Positions 19,160 to 27,907 of a stretch of 64,000 bases of DNA are shown in pieces; the first letter of the stretch is position 1, and every line of letters starts with the position of its first letter. Position numbers and translations under genes: made by a program. The DNA is from Marinomonas sp. CT5 (GTDB taxonomy: Bacteria; Pseudomonadota; Gammaproteobacteria; Pseudomonadales; Marinomonadaceae): NCBI RefSeq assembly GCF_018336975.1, contig NZ_CP025572.1, forward strand, positions 515,154 to 579,153. The letters are read 5' to 3'. Below the pieces are notes generated by a model. That model did no database searches. It had not been told where the DNA came from and worked only from the letters and a program-made list of their open reading frames with translations.

Positions 19160-19298
19160 GAGTCAGGTTAGATTGATATCAGCATTGCAAGCAAAATCAA
19201 ACGGCTATTGTATTGATATACGACTGCCAGACCACTTTATTGTTGGTGATGGCTCGCCGCTTTCCTTGGTGGAGAAAGCTCTTAATAGAAAAACTTAG
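19160..19298 (+). pseudogene. Decayed duplicate of the radC 3' end
   Basis: The stretch aligns with the last part of radC, starting at a shared GAGTCAGG. The first frame gives DISIASKIKRLL, then a small deletion and stop shift the reading to DIRLPDHFIVGDGSPLSLVEKAL, matching [23 protein letters not shown] of RadC. It has no start, no JAMM motif and a broken frame. Divergence from the intact copy suggests either an old duplication or the remnant of a second, acquired radC allele left beside the inserted hydrolase gene. Confidence 0.8.
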
Positions 19299-19302
19299 TC
19301 AG

Positions 19303-19770
19303 TCAACGTGAGCTTGAGGGTAATGGTACTTCTAAGCTCACTTTGACATTTCCCATTACCACATTGGAATGGAACTTGAGTATGGTTTTGTCGTCCAAAA
19401 ATAGCTCTTGGGTAATGATATCGTATCGTTGCATGCTCTTTGCGGCGATCACTAAAATAAAGTCATTGTCTCCGGCAACATAATAACATTGTTGTACTTC
19501 AGGGTAGTTTAGGGTTTTTTGTTTGAAGTTATTTATTACCGAACTGCCACCTTGTATTAAGACGACTTCAACAATGACTAATATATGACCGTCTAATTCA
19601 ACCGGGCTTAGTACCGCAATTTCTTTTTCTATGACTCCTGACTGTCTCAATGTTTTTAATCTTCTTTGCACGGCGGTCGCCGACAAACCAATAAGTTGAC
19701 CTATTTCTTCTGTTGTTCTTCGGGCATTGGATTGCATTAGTTTTAATAGTTGGTAATCAAAAGAATCCAT
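19303..19770 (-). CDS. Lrp/AsnC-family transcriptional regulator
   Basis: 155 aa from the ATG at 19770. An N-terminal HTH (DYQLLKLMQSNARRTTEEIGQLIGLSATAVQRRLKTLRQSGVI) is followed by an RAM domain that binds amino acids and forms octamers (VVEVVLIQGG..., VQQCYYVAGDNDFILVIAAKSM). It is divergent from a DMT exporter gene with 126 bp between, the usual layout of an Lrp-type regulator and the amino-acid exporter it controls. The ligand is unknown. Confidence 0.88.
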   Translation of the reverse strand: MDSFDYQLLKLMQSNARRTTEEIGQLIGLSATAVQRRLKTLRQSGVIEKEIAVLSPVELDGHILVIVEVVLIQGGSSVINNFKQKTLNYPEVQQCYYVAGDNDFILVIAAKSMQRYDIITQELFLDDKTILKFHSNVVMGNVKVSLEVPLPSSSR

Positions 19771-19896
19771 GGCGCATAAAATCCCCAAAAAATAAAAATA
19801 TACGCAGTTAATCGGCGTTTAAATGGCCGTTTTTCTGCGAACCGTTCTAAGTGTGCTACTAAAATAGAGAAAAGCCAAATAATGGGGAGTAGATAG

Positions 19897-20811
19897 ATGC
19901 TGGTTAAGGATAAAGATGTTTTTTTGGGGATTGGTATGGGGTTAATTGCATCTCTAATTTGGGGCAGTTGGCCTGTTATATCGAAATTGGCTCAAATTCA
20001 GAGCGTTACCTCTGTTGAAATTTCTATTTTACGGTTTGGCATTTCCGGTTTGATATTATTACCCGTTTTATTTTATCACTCTGTATCTTGGCGAATATTT
20101 TTTACCAAAGGTGTCGCGTTGTCTATTGGTGCGGGTATGCCTTATGTCTTGTTGGCAATGAAAGGTATTTCACTTTCGTCAAGTGCTCATTTTGGCATTA
20201 TTGCTCCCAGTTGTATGTTGGTTGTATCGACCTTAGGCAGTGTGTGTTTTCTGTCTGAGACCTTGTCTCGTCAACGGCTGGCTGGAGTGTTTGTGGTTGT
20301 GCTTGGGGTATTGTTCGTTGGTTGGAACAGCCTTAACAGTATGAGTCCGCAGGTTTTTATAGGGGATTTGATGTTTGTTGGTTGTGGTGTCTTGTGGGCC
20401 AGTTTTACTTTATGTTGTAAATATTGGCAGCTTAGTGCTTGGCTAGCGACGTCAATGGTTTCTGTCGTCTCTGGAATAGTGTGTTTACCATTATACGCTT
20501 TTAACCACGACTCTTTGTTTACCAATCTTTCGGTTCCTACACTTTTGATGCATGGGACCTTTCAAGGAGTATTGGTGGCTATTTTTGCCCTGTATAGTTA
20601 TTCGAAAAGTGTTTCTTTATTGGGTGCCGCAAAAGGTTCTGTATTTGCTGCTCTGGTTCCTCCTTTTGCGCTTTGCTTGGGTGTCATGATCTTAAATGAA
20701 GTGGTGACTTGGGTGGAAGTCGCAGGTATTGCGTGTGTCGTTTTAGGGATGTTGTTTGCTCTGGGGCTAATTCAGCTTTCTTATAAGAAAAGGCTGCCTG
20801 CTGGAGTCTAG
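19897..20811 (+). CDS. EamA-type drug/metabolite transporter (DMT superfamily)
   Basis: 304 aa with about ten hydrophobic segments in two EamA halves. The first half starts GMGLIASLIWGSWPVISKLA, and the second repeats with VGCGVLWASFTLCCKYW. Members export amino acids, nucleosides or other metabolites across the inner membrane. The divergent Lrp-type gene suggests an amino-acid-related substrate; that is inference. The run is 120 bases after the regulator start, so the promoters probably overlap. Confidence 0.85.
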   Translation: MLVKDKDVFLGIGMGLIASLIWGSWPVISKLAQIQSVTSVEISILRFGISGLILLPVLFYHSVSWRIFFTKGVALSIGAGMPYVLLAMKGISLSSSAHFGIIAPSCMLVVSTLGSVCFLSETLSRQRLAGVFVVVLGVLFVGWNSLNSMSPQVFIGDLMFVGCGVLWASFTLCCKYWQLSAWLATSMVSVVSGIVCLPLYAFNHDSLFTNLSVPTLLMHGTFQGVLVAIFALYSYSKSVSLLGAAKGSVFAALVPPFALCLGVMILNEVVTWVEVAGIACVVLGMLFALGLIQLSYKKRLPAGV

Positions 20812-21078
20812 TTATTGGTGAATTTCTTTTAGGGAATTATAGGGATGCTCCGAATGAGGTTGGCGCTCGTTTAGATAAGGTGCATCACTAGGTTTTTATT
20901 GAAGTGTGGCTGTTGATCATTTTTTTAACAAAAGAATTGCTCAATGGTCAGGGTTATGGGAAAATGCGCGCCGCTATATCCTCGGTATGGGATTTTTTTG
21001 ATTCATAAGGAATCATGCTCCGCCTGAGGAAGTGAAACACTTCCAATAATCTTTCTGGATAGCAAAAGGTATTTAATT

Positions 21079-21315
21079 ATGTCTCGCGTATGTCAAGTTA
21101 CTGGGAAGCGTCCTGTTACAGGTAACAACGTTTCTCACTCAAAACGCCGTACTAAGCGTCGTTTTCTTCCTAACCTTCACTGGCACCGTTTTTGGGTCGA
21201 AGGTGAAAACCGCTACATCCGTTTACGTGTATCTTCTAAAGGTATGCGTATTATCGATAAAAAAGGTATTGAATCAGTTCTTGCTGAAATTCGTGCCAAC
21301 GGCGAAAAAGTATAA
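21079..21315 (+). CDS. rpmB: 50S ribosomal protein L28
   Basis: 78 aa, standard length. The sequence begins [33 protein letters not shown], typical of gammaproteobacterial L28, and is rich in basic residues. It forms an operon with rpmG 11 bp downstream. The 267-bp upstream gap (20812-21078) must hold the promoter; I could not pick convincing -35/-10 elements there. Confidence 0.98.
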   Translation: MSRVCQVTGKRPVTGNNVSHSKRRTKRRFLPNLHWHRFWVEGENRYIRLRVSSKGMRIIDKKGIESVLAEIRANGEKV

Positions 21316-21326
21316 GGATCTGAATC

Positions 21327-21497
21327 ATGGCTTCTAAAGGCGCTCGCGATTTAATTCGCATGGTATCTTCTGCTGGTACTGGTCACTTTTACACAACTGA
21401 CAAGAACAAGCGAAATACTCCTGACAAACTTGAAATGAAAAAGTTTGATCCAGTTGTACGTAAGCACGTTATGTATAAAGAAGCGAAAATTAAATAA
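21327..21497 (+). CDS. rpmG: 50S ribosomal protein L33
   Basis: 56 aa starting at the ATG at 21327 and ending with TAA at 21495. The peptide begins [20 protein letters not shown] and ends VMYKEAKIK. It lacks the two CxxC pairs, so it is the zinc-independent (C-minus) form, which does not serve as a zinc reservoir. It is the second gene of the rpmB operon and is followed by a terminator. Confidence 0.97.
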   Translation: MASKGARDLIRMVSSAGTGHFYTTDKNKRNTPDKLEMKKFDPVVRKHVMYKEAKIK

Positions 21498-21518
21498 TTT
21501 TCGGTCTTTGTCAAAAGG

Positions 21519-21545
21519 AACCGACTCAGTGAGTCGGTTTTTTTG
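21519..21545 (+). terminator. Rho-independent terminator of rpmB-rpmG
   Basis: ACCGACTC pairs with GAGTCGGT around a 3-base centre and is followed by eight T residues, 22 bp after the rpmG stop. Confidence 0.9.
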
Positions 21546-21662
21546 TATCTAATAGAAACACCTTGTTCATTTGGTCAAAATTTTCGTTAGCAACTTGTTG
21601 CTGTGCTTTTTTTCGTTTACTCAGTCTTGCCTGGGTGTATTTAGCTATCATTGAGGTCAACC

Positions 21663-22481
21663 ATGCCTGAATTACCAGAAGTGGAAACCACATTGCGTGG
21701 TATCGAACCTAAACTAGTTGGGCGTACACTTGCTCGAGTCGATATTCGACAGCCTAAGTTGCGTTGGTTAATCACACCAGAATTAAGTTCGGAAGTAGTC
21801 GGAGAGAAAATCACCCATCTTTCTCGTCGAGGTAAATACATTGGTATTCATACTGCAAAAGGTACCTTAATTATTCACCTTGGTATGTCGGGGAGTTTGT
21901 ATTTCGTGCCAGCCGATACGCCACCTTTATTTCATGATCACGTGGATTTTTGCTTTGCCGACGATGATGTATGGCTAAGGTATACTGATCCACGCCGTTT
22001 TGGCGCCATTTTGTGGACAAAGGAAGATTGGAACGAGCATGAGCTTATCAAACACTTAGGGCCGGAGCCGCTCTCTGAGCTTTTTAATGCCGATATGCTG
22101 TATGCCAGAGCGAAGGGTCGAAAAGTCCCGATTAAGACATTTATCATGGACAGTAAGGTGGTAGTGGGTGTCGGAAATATTTATGCAAATGAAGCCTTAT
22201 TTAAGGCAGGTATTCGTCCTGATCGTTTAGCGGGTAAGATTAGTAAAGTGCGTTTAGCTCGCTTAGTTGAGTGCATTAAAGTGGTGCTCGCGGCTGCCAT
22301 TAAACAGGGCGGGACAACGCTAAAAGATTTTGTTGGCGGTGATGGTAAGCCTGGTTACTTTAAGCAAGAGCTTGCTGTTTATGGTCGAGCCGACAAAGCC
22401 TGTATCGTTTGTCAAACACCACTAAAAGAAATCCGTCAAGCTCAGAGAAGTACGGTTTTCTGCACAAAGTGCCAATCATGA
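21663..22481 (+). CDS. mutM: Formamidopyrimidine-DNA glycosylase (Fpg)
   Basis: 272 aa. It excises 8-oxoguanine and opened purines and cuts at AP sites. The N-terminal PELPEVETTLRG supplies the Pro nucleophile (after Met removal) and the catalytic Glu. A conserved Lys lies in LSRRGKYIG. VVGVGNIYANEALFKAGI is the H2TH signature, and a C-terminal zinc finger CxxC-x16-CxxC ends the protein. The ATG at 21663 is required to expose the Pro; an ATG-type start 12 bases upstream would not. It lies beside the rpmBG operon, as in many gammaproteobacteria. Confidence 0.97.
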   Translation: MPELPEVETTLRGIEPKLVGRTLARVDIRQPKLRWLITPELSSEVVGEKITHLSRRGKYIGIHTAKGTLIIHLGMSGSLYFVPADTPPLFHDHVDFCFADDDVWLRYTDPRRFGAILWTKEDWNEHELIKHLGPEPLSELFNADMLYARAKGRKVPIKTFIMDSKVVVGVGNIYANEALFKAGIRPDRLAGKISKVRLARLVECIKVVLAAAIKQGGTTLKDFVGGDGKPGYFKQELAVYGRADKACIVCQTPLKEIRQAQRSTVFCTKCQS

Positions 22482-22492
22482 TTGGCACTTTA
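22467..22492 (+). terminator. Perfect 26-bp palindrome spanning the mutM stop codon
   Basis: AAAGTGCCAATCA (22467-22479) is exactly complementary to 22480-22492, with the TGA stop at the centre, then ATTTT. It would act as the mutM terminator while overlapping its last codons. Confidence 0.75.
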
Positions 22493-22653
22493 TTTTCCAC
22501 ATGAGAATGGCGGCATAAGAATTGCTATTTATTACTGTGAATGAAAGAGTTAACGACATCGCCATTGATGAAAAAGTTTTTTTATCAGTGATATGAGTAA
22601 AAATGTTGCTTAAAATGTGCAGATTACATTGCGGTATTCTGCTAATCGGTTTA

Positions 22654-22682
22654 TTTTTGACCAGTTAGGCAAGGTTTATAAT
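22654..22682 (+). promoter_or_regulatory. Possible promoter of the nucleoside transporter operon
   Basis: A perfect TATAAT at 22677-22682 lies 37 bp before the binding-protein ATG. The better -35 match, TTGACC at 22657, is only 14 bp away, which is too short; a weaker TTTTTG at 22654 is 17 bp away. The -10 is the part I trust. Confidence 0.35.
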
Positions 22683-22718
22683 GCCTAGATTACATTACAT
22701 ATATTAAGAGGAATTGGA

Positions 22719-23711
22719 ATGAAAGCTGTCTTTCTTGCATCTGTTACAGCGCTTGCTATCTCATCAACCATAGCTCACGCTGCGTCAGGGCCAGCGGTGG
22801 TGTATGACCAAGCGGGTAAATTCGACAAATCTTTTAACGAAGGCGTGGCGAATGGCGTAAAAAAATACACAGATGAGACGGGCGTTCAAGTTCGTGAATT
22901 TGAACCGAAAAACGAAGCTCAGGTAGAACAAGGTCTTCGTCGTCTTGCTAAACGTGGTTATTCTCCAATTGTTACAGTTGGCTTTAACATGACTTCCGCT
23001 GTTGAGAAAGTCGCTAAAGATTTCCCTAAAATCAACTTCACAACTATTGATGGTGTTATCGACCTTCCAAACGTACAGTCAGTTGTTTTTAAAGAGCAAG
23101 AAGGTTCGTTCCTTGTTGGTGCTTTGGCAGCGATGAAGTCTAAAACTGACACAGTGGGCTTTGTTGGTGGTATGGACATTCCTCTTGTTCGTAAGTTTGG
23201 GTGCGGCTACGAGCAAGGCGCGAAATACGTAACGCCAAATGCGAAAGTGCTACAAAATATGATTGGCTCTACTGGTGCAGCTTTTAACGACCCAACAAAA
23301 GGTTCCGAATTGGCTAAGAGCCAGTTCTCACAAGGTGCTGACGTTGTTTTCGCGGCGGCAGGCGGTTCAGGTATCGGTGTATACCAAGCGGCTAAAGACG
23401 AAGGCAAGTACGCTATCGGTGTTGACTCTAACCAAAACCACATCCAACCGGGCACTATGTTAACGTCCATGGTAAAACGTGTTGATGAAGCGGCATTTAA
23501 GACTTACGAAGATGCTGCGGCTGGTAAGTGGAAATCAGGTTTAGTTGTGCTTGGTTTGTCAGATGGTGGTATCGATTGGGCGCTGGATAAAAATAACGCT
23601 AGCTTGATCACCGAAGACATGAAAGCGAAAATGAAAGACATTCGTGCAAAAATTGTCAGTGGTGACATTAAAGTTCACGATTACATGTCAGACAACACTT
23701 GTAACTACTAA
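22719..23711 (+). CDS. BMP-family nucleoside ABC transporter substrate-binding protein
   Basis: 330 aa with a cleavable signal peptide (about 1-21). The mature protein follows the BMP/PnrA family: VVYDQAGKFDKSFNEGVANGVKKY, VGFNMTSAVEKVAKDFPKINFTTIDG, VGFVGGMDIPLVRKFGCGYEQGAKYV and a VGVDSNQNH-like segment. It binds purine nucleosides in characterised homologues. It is followed by a hairpin and then by the ATPase and two permease genes of the same system, with cdd at the end of the cluster. Confidence 0.92.
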   Translation: MKAVFLASVTALAISSTIAHAASGPAVVYDQAGKFDKSFNEGVANGVKKYTDETGVQVREFEPKNEAQVEQGLRRLAKRGYSPIVTVGFNMTSAVEKVAKDFPKINFTTIDGVIDLPNVQSVVFKEQEGSFLVGALAAMKSKTDTVGFVGGMDIPLVRKFGCGYEQGAKYVTPNAKVLQNMIGSTGAAFNDPTKGSELAKSQFSQGADVVFAAAGGSGIGVYQAAKDEGKYAIGVDSNQNHIQPGTMLTSMVKRVDEAAFKTYEDAAAGKWKSGLVVLGLSDGGIDWALDKNNASLITEDMKAKMKDIRAKIVSGDIKVHDYMSDNTCNY

Positions 23712-23721
23712 GTTACATCAT

Positions 23722-23760
23722 AAAACAGTTATCTATATTGTATAGGTAACTGTTTTTTTT
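23722..23760 (+). terminator. Internal hairpin with T-run after the binding-protein gene
   Basis: AAAACAGTTA pairs with TAACTGTTTT, with CTATA/TATAG also pairing inside, followed by a run of Ts. It lies 10 bp after the BMP gene and 44 bp before the ATPase gene, so partial termination here would favour the binding protein. Confidence 0.8.
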
Positions 23761-23803
23761 GCTCTAGTGTGTTCCATTTTAAGCAGATGAATTACTTTTA
23801 GAT

Positions 23804-25360
23804 ATGACGAATAAAACAATGCCATACGCAATTGAATTGCGAGACATCAGTAAACGTTTTGGTGCGGTTCAGGCCAATAAAGACATTTGCTTACAAGTTC
23901 CGGCTGGCACGATTCACGGTATTATTGGTGAAAATGGCGCGGGTAAATCTACTTTGATGAGTATCATTTATGGCTTTTATGAAGCCGATACTGGGCATAT
24001 TGAAGTGGATGGTAAACGCGTTGAAATTCGTAGCTCTCAGGATGCGATTAATGCAGGCATAGGTATGGTACACCAGCATTTCATGCTGGTAGAAAATTTT
24101 AGTGTTCTTGAGAACGTTATCTTAGGTGCAGAAGGTGGTGCAGTACTGAAAAAAGGCATTGGCGCTGCACGTGTAGAATTGCAACGTTTAGCTCATGAAT
24201 ACAGTTTAGATATTGATGTAGACGCAATCGTAGAGGATCTACCGGTTGGTTTACAGCAGCGTGTTGAGATACTAAAAGCGCTGTACCGCGGTGCTCGTAT
24301 TCTTATCTTGGATGAGCCCACAGGTGTATTGACACCACAAGAAGCAGACCATCTGTTTCGTATCCTAAAAGCGCTCAAAGATCAGGGCGTTACCGTTTTG
24401 TTAATTACTCATAAGTTGCGTGAAATCATGGCTTCCACTGATAATGTATCAGTGATGCGCCAAGGTGAAATGGTCGCTCACCGTGAAACGACTCAAACCA
24501 GTAAGGAAGATTTGGCGGAATTGATGGTGGGCAAAAAAGTCCGTCTTACTGTCGATAAAGATGAAGCGAAGCCAAGTGATGTTTTACTGTCTGCGAAAAA
24601 TTTGTCTCAGTTCGATAGCCAAGGTGTTAAGCGTCTAAAGAATGTCAGTTTAGAGCTGCGTGCCGGTGAGATCCTAGGGATCGCAGGCGTATCCGGTAAT
24701 GGTCAGAGCGAATTGTTAAATGTCCTTTCAGGTATCTCGTCCATGGACGAAGGAGAGATCCATTTCGCCGGACAAGTGATCACATCGGCAGCCCCAAAAG
24801 ATGCGGCGCAGATGCGCGATCTAAAAATGGCGCATGTTCCTGAGGATCGCCATAAAATGGGCTTAGTAACAGGCTTCGAAGCCTATGAAGCGGCGGTGTT
24901 GGGTTACCATAATTCTCAGGATTACAACGGAAAAATCCTGATGAACCGCAAAGCCATGCTTGATGAATGCAACGAGCGTATGGCCGCGTGGGACGTACGT
25001 CCACCAAACCCTCACCTAAAAACGGCGAATTTTTCTGGTGGTAATCAGCAAAAAATCGTTATTGCCCGTGAAGTTGAGCAAAACCCAGAAGTGTTATTGA
25101 TTGGCCAGCCTACCCGTGGCGTTGATATTGGCGCAATTGAAAACATTCACGAACAAATTGTAAAACTAAGAGATTCAGGTAAAGCCATTTTACTTGTGTC
25201 TGTTGAATTGGATGAAATTATGGCACTGAGTGATCGCATTATTGTGATGTTTGATGGTGCGGTTGTTGGCGAACTTGATGCAAAAGACGCTGATGAGCAA
25301 ACCTTAGGCTTGATGATGGCGAATGCCTATAACGAAGAGCAAGAAGGGGTATCCGCATGA
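23804..25360 (+). CDS. Nucleoside ABC transporter ATP-binding protein (tandem ATPase domains)
   Basis: 518 aa with two ABC domains. The first has Walker A GENGAGKST near residue 44 and Walker B ILILDEPTGVLTP. The second has GVSGNGQSELLNVL in place of a standard Walker A and the signature FSGGNQQKIVIARE, then VLLIGQPTRGVDIG, as in RbsA/YufO-type ATPases where the second site is degenerate. It overlaps the next permease gene by 4 bp (ATGA). Confidence 0.92.
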   Translation: MTNKTMPYAIELRDISKRFGAVQANKDICLQVPAGTIHGIIGENGAGKSTLMSIIYGFYEADTGHIEVDGKRVEIRSSQDAINAGIGMVHQHFMLVENFSVLENVILGAEGGAVLKKGIGAARVELQRLAHEYSLDIDVDAIVEDLPVGLQQRVEILKALYRGARILILDEPTGVLTPQEADHLFRILKALKDQGVTVLLITHKLREIMASTDNVSVMRQGEMVAHRETTQTSKEDLAELMVGKKVRLTVDKDEAKPSDVLLSAKNLSQFDSQGVKRLKNVSLELRAGEILGIAGVSGNGQSELLNVLSGISSMDEGEIHFAGQVITSAAPKDAAQMRDLKMAHVPEDRHKMGLVTGFEAYEAAVLGYHNSQDYNGKILMNRKAMLDECNERMAAWDVRPPNPHLKTANFSGGNQQKIVIAREVEQNPEVLLIGQPTRGVDIGAIENIHEQIVKLRDSGKAILLVSVELDEIMALSDRIIVMFDGAVVGELDAKDADEQTLGLMMANAYNEEQEGVSA

Positions 25361-26454
25361 GTCAGGCAAAAGTACCTGCTTGGGTGAATATCGCCCTCAT
25401 TCCTATGCTCAATATTGCATTGGCGTTTATTGTTTCTGGACTCGTCATTCTGGCCATTGGTGAGAACCCGATTGAAGCGGCTGGCTATTTGATCTTCGGC
25501 GCATTTGGATACGATGAAGGGATAGGTTATACGCTTTATTATGCCACCAACCTTATTTTCACTGGGTTGGCCGTATCTGTCGCTTTTAAAGGCGGATTAT
25601 TCAATATCGGTGGTGAAGGTCAGGCATACATTGGCGGTTTAGGTGTGGGTTTGATCTGTTTGTCTTTGGACCATACGATGCCATTTTACGTGATCGCACC
25701 TTTGGCTGTAATTGGCTCGGCCATCTTTGGTGCCGCATGGGCGTATATTCCAGCGTATCTACAAGCTCGTCGTGGTAGCCATATTGTTATCACTACCATC
25801 ATGTTCAACTTTATTGCCTCTTCGTTAATGGTTTACCTGATCGTAAACTGGTTAAAAGAAGATGGGCGTATGGCGCCAAACAGCCGAACTTTTGAAGAAA
25901 ACGCTTGGCTTCCATACTTGCATGAACTGCTTTCTCCGCTTGGTATCGATATCGGTGATTCTCCACTTAACCTAGCTTTTATTTGGGCTTTGTTATGTTG
26001 TGTGTTTGTGTGGGGATTGATTTGGCATACCCGTTGGGGCTATCAGCTGCGTACTCTAGGTACGAACCCAACAGCGGCACGCTATGCGGGTATTGATACG
26101 GCGAAAGTGACGATTTGGGCGATGTTGATTTCTGGTGGTTTGGCCGGTTTTGTTGGTCTTAATGAAATCATGGGCGTGAACCATAACCTATTGCTTAACT
26201 TTACTGCTGGCTATGGTTTTGCTGGTATCGCAGTGGCTTTGATGGGGCGTAATCACCCAATTGGTATTATCTTAGCGGCTACGCTGTTCGGTGCCTTGTA
26301 TCAAGGCGGTGCTGAGCTGGCTTTTGAAATTCCAACGATTACACCTGAAATTGTCGTGGTGATTCAAGGTTTGGTTATTTTGTTCTCTGGTGCGCTTGAG
26401 CATATGCTTAAAGATCGTATCGAAGGCTTTTTTATTCGCAGAGCGGTCGCGTAG
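25357..26454 (+). CDS. Nucleoside ABC transporter permease (first subunit)
   Basis: 365 aa with about ten membrane segments. The BPD_transp_2 family signature GLFNIGGEGQAYIGG lies near residue 85, and a second conserved region reads GTNPTAARYAGIDTAKVTIWAMLISGGLAGFVG. It pairs with the next permease, and both resemble the YufP/YufQ or NupB/NupC pairs. Start coupling to the ATPase gene by overlap supports one operon. Confidence 0.9.
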   Translation: MSQAKVPAWVNIALIPMLNIALAFIVSGLVILAIGENPIEAAGYLIFGAFGYDEGIGYTLYYATNLIFTGLAVSVAFKGGLFNIGGEGQAYIGGLGVGLICLSLDHTMPFYVIAPLAVIGSAIFGAAWAYIPAYLQARRGSHIVITTIMFNFIASSLMVYLIVNWLKEDGRMAPNSRTFEENAWLPYLHELLSPLGIDIGDSPLNLAFIWALLCCVFVWGLIWHTRWGYQLRTLGTNPTAARYAGIDTAKVTIWAMLISGGLAGFVGLNEIMGVNHNLLLNFTAGYGFAGIAVALMGRNHPIGIILAATLFGALYQGGAELAFEIPTITPEIVVVIQGLVILFSGALEHMLKDRIEGFFIRRAVA

Positions 26455-26463
26455 GGGAAAACT

Positions 26464-27432
26464 ATGTTTGAAACATTGATACTTATGTTGGACGCGACAA
26501 TGCGCGTTTCTACGCCGCTTATTTTTGCTGCGTTAGCTGGCTTATATTCTGAGCGTGCGGGTATTGTTGATATCGGTCTAGAAGGGAAAATTTTAGGCAG
26601 TGCGTTTGCGGCGGCTGCAGCGGCGGCGGTATTTGGCTCTGCTTGGATCGGCTTGTGTTTTGGTGTGTTGGCTTCTGTTTGCTTGGCGCTGATTCATGGT
26701 TTTGCTTGTATCACTCACCGTGGTGATCACATCGTCTCTGGTGTGGCAATCAATACCATTGTGGCTGGTTTGACGGTTACCTTGTCGATGTATTGGTTTG
26801 GTATGGGAGGACAAACCCCTGCCTTATCTGGCGACGCTCGCTTCTTAGACATTACTTTCCCATTTGCGGATGCGCTAGAAAGTGTGCCGGTTATCGGGCA
26901 GATCTATTCAAACCTATTGAGTGGCCATAACATTCTGGTGTACTTGGCTTTTGCTATGGTGCCTGTGACTTACTGGGTGGTTTATAAAACCCGCTTTGGT
27001 TTGCGTCTTCGTGCCGTGGGTGAGAATCCTCATGCGGTCGATACAGCGGGTATTTCGGTGTCTTTCATTCGTTACCGTGCGTTAATTATTTGTGGCATCT
27101 TGTGTGGCTTTGCTGGCGCATATCTGTCTACCGCTCATAACGCAGGCTTCTTGAAAGACATGAGTGCGGGTAAAGGTTATATGGCTTTGGCGGCACTGAT
27201 CTTTGGTAAATGGCGTCCTGTTCCTGTCTTGCTTGCTTGTTTGCTGTTTGGTTTCTTGGACGCCGTGGCCATTCGCATGCAAGGTGTGGTGATTCCGGGG
27301 ATTGGCGAAGTGCCTGTTCAAGCCATCGAAGTCTTGCCTTACGTATTAACTGTGTTGTTATTAGCTGGCTTTATCGGCAAAGCAATTGGGCCAAAAGCGA
27401 TTGGCCGACCCTATGTGAAAGAGCGGGCATAG
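26464..27432 (+). CDS. Nucleoside ABC transporter permease (second subunit)
   Basis: 322 aa with eight to nine membrane segments. The N-terminal TPLIFAALAGLYSERAGIVDIGLEGKILGSAFAAAAA and the later VGENPHAVDTAGISVSFIRYRALIICGILCGFAGAYLS are the standard motifs of this permease class. It starts 9 bp after the first permease and ends 1 bp before cdd. The alanine-rich segment 26608-26632 (AAAAAA-type codons, GCG/GCA repeats) is a run inside a membrane helix. Confidence 0.9.
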   Translation: MFETLILMLDATMRVSTPLIFAALAGLYSERAGIVDIGLEGKILGSAFAAAAAAAVFGSAWIGLCFGVLASVCLALIHGFACITHRGDHIVSGVAINTIVAGLTVTLSMYWFGMGGQTPALSGDARFLDITFPFADALESVPVIGQIYSNLLSGHNILVYLAFAMVPVTYWVVYKTRFGLRLRAVGENPHAVDTAGISVSFIRYRALIICGILCGFAGAYLSTAHNAGFLKDMSAGKGYMALAALIFGKWRPVPVLLACLLFGFLDAVAIRMQGVVIPGIGEVPVQAIEVLPYVLTVLLLAGFIGKAIGPKAIGRPYVKERA

Positions 27433-27433
27433 A

Positions 27434-27844
27434 GTGGCTGATGTGAAGCAGAGTACTGAGCTGCTTGAGATGGCAACAGAAGCGATGAATAAAGCCTATG
27501 TGCCTTATTCTCGCTTTCAAGTTGGCGCTGCGATTCTAACGGCGAATGGCCAAGTGTATTCTGGTTGTAACGTAGAAAACGCCGCTTTTCCTGAAGGAAC
27601 TTGTGCGGAAGCGGGTGCGATTGCATCCATGGTATTGGGTGGCGAAACGCAGATCAAAGATATTTATGTGATTGGAAATGGCGATGCTTTGGTCACACCG
27701 TGTGGTGGTTGTCGTCAGAAAATTCGCGAGTTCGCTTCTGCAGATACCCAGATCCACATATGTGGTGCTGAAGGCGTGAGAAAATCCTTCACCATGAATG
27801 AGTTGTTGCCTTATTCATTTGGCCCTGAAAATTTAGAGCAATAA
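27434..27844 (+). CDS. cdd: Cytidine deaminase
   Basis: 136 aa, the short homotetrameric form. It deaminates cytidine and deoxycytidine. The zinc site is formed by NVENAAFPEGTCAEAGAI (Cys plus Glu) and TPCGGCRQKIREF (two Cys). The start is GTG at 27434, immediately after the permease stop, so it belongs to the transporter operon. Placement suggests that imported cytidine is converted to uridine on arrival. Confidence 0.94.
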   Translation: MADVKQSTELLEMATEAMNKAYVPYSRFQVGAAILTANGQVYSGCNVENAAFPEGTCAEAGAIASMVLGGETQIKDIYVIGNGDALVTPCGGCRQKIREFASADTQIHICGAEGVRKSFTMNELLPYSFGPENLEQ

Positions 27845-27881
27845 CCTTGTTCGCATTTCTTGGTTGAAATATAACGTTAAT

Positions 27882-27907
27882 AAAAACCACCTTCGGGTGG
27901 TTTTTTT
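27882..27907. terminator. Terminator with TTCG tetraloop between cdd and the AbrB-type gene
   Basis: ACCACC and GGTGGT close a TTCG loop, flanked by five As and seven Ts. It serves cdd on the plus strand and could also stop the converging minus-strand gene, whose stop codon overlaps its end. Confidence 0.9.

Noticed and set aside
19160..19298. A functional short gene in the radC remnant
   Set aside because: The frame is broken by a small deletion and a stop, and there is no start codon with an RBS.
20812..21078. A clear promoter for rpmB-rpmG
   Set aside because: TTGCTC at 20937 and a GC-rich discriminator were seen, but no -10 at the proper distance; the promoter could not be placed.
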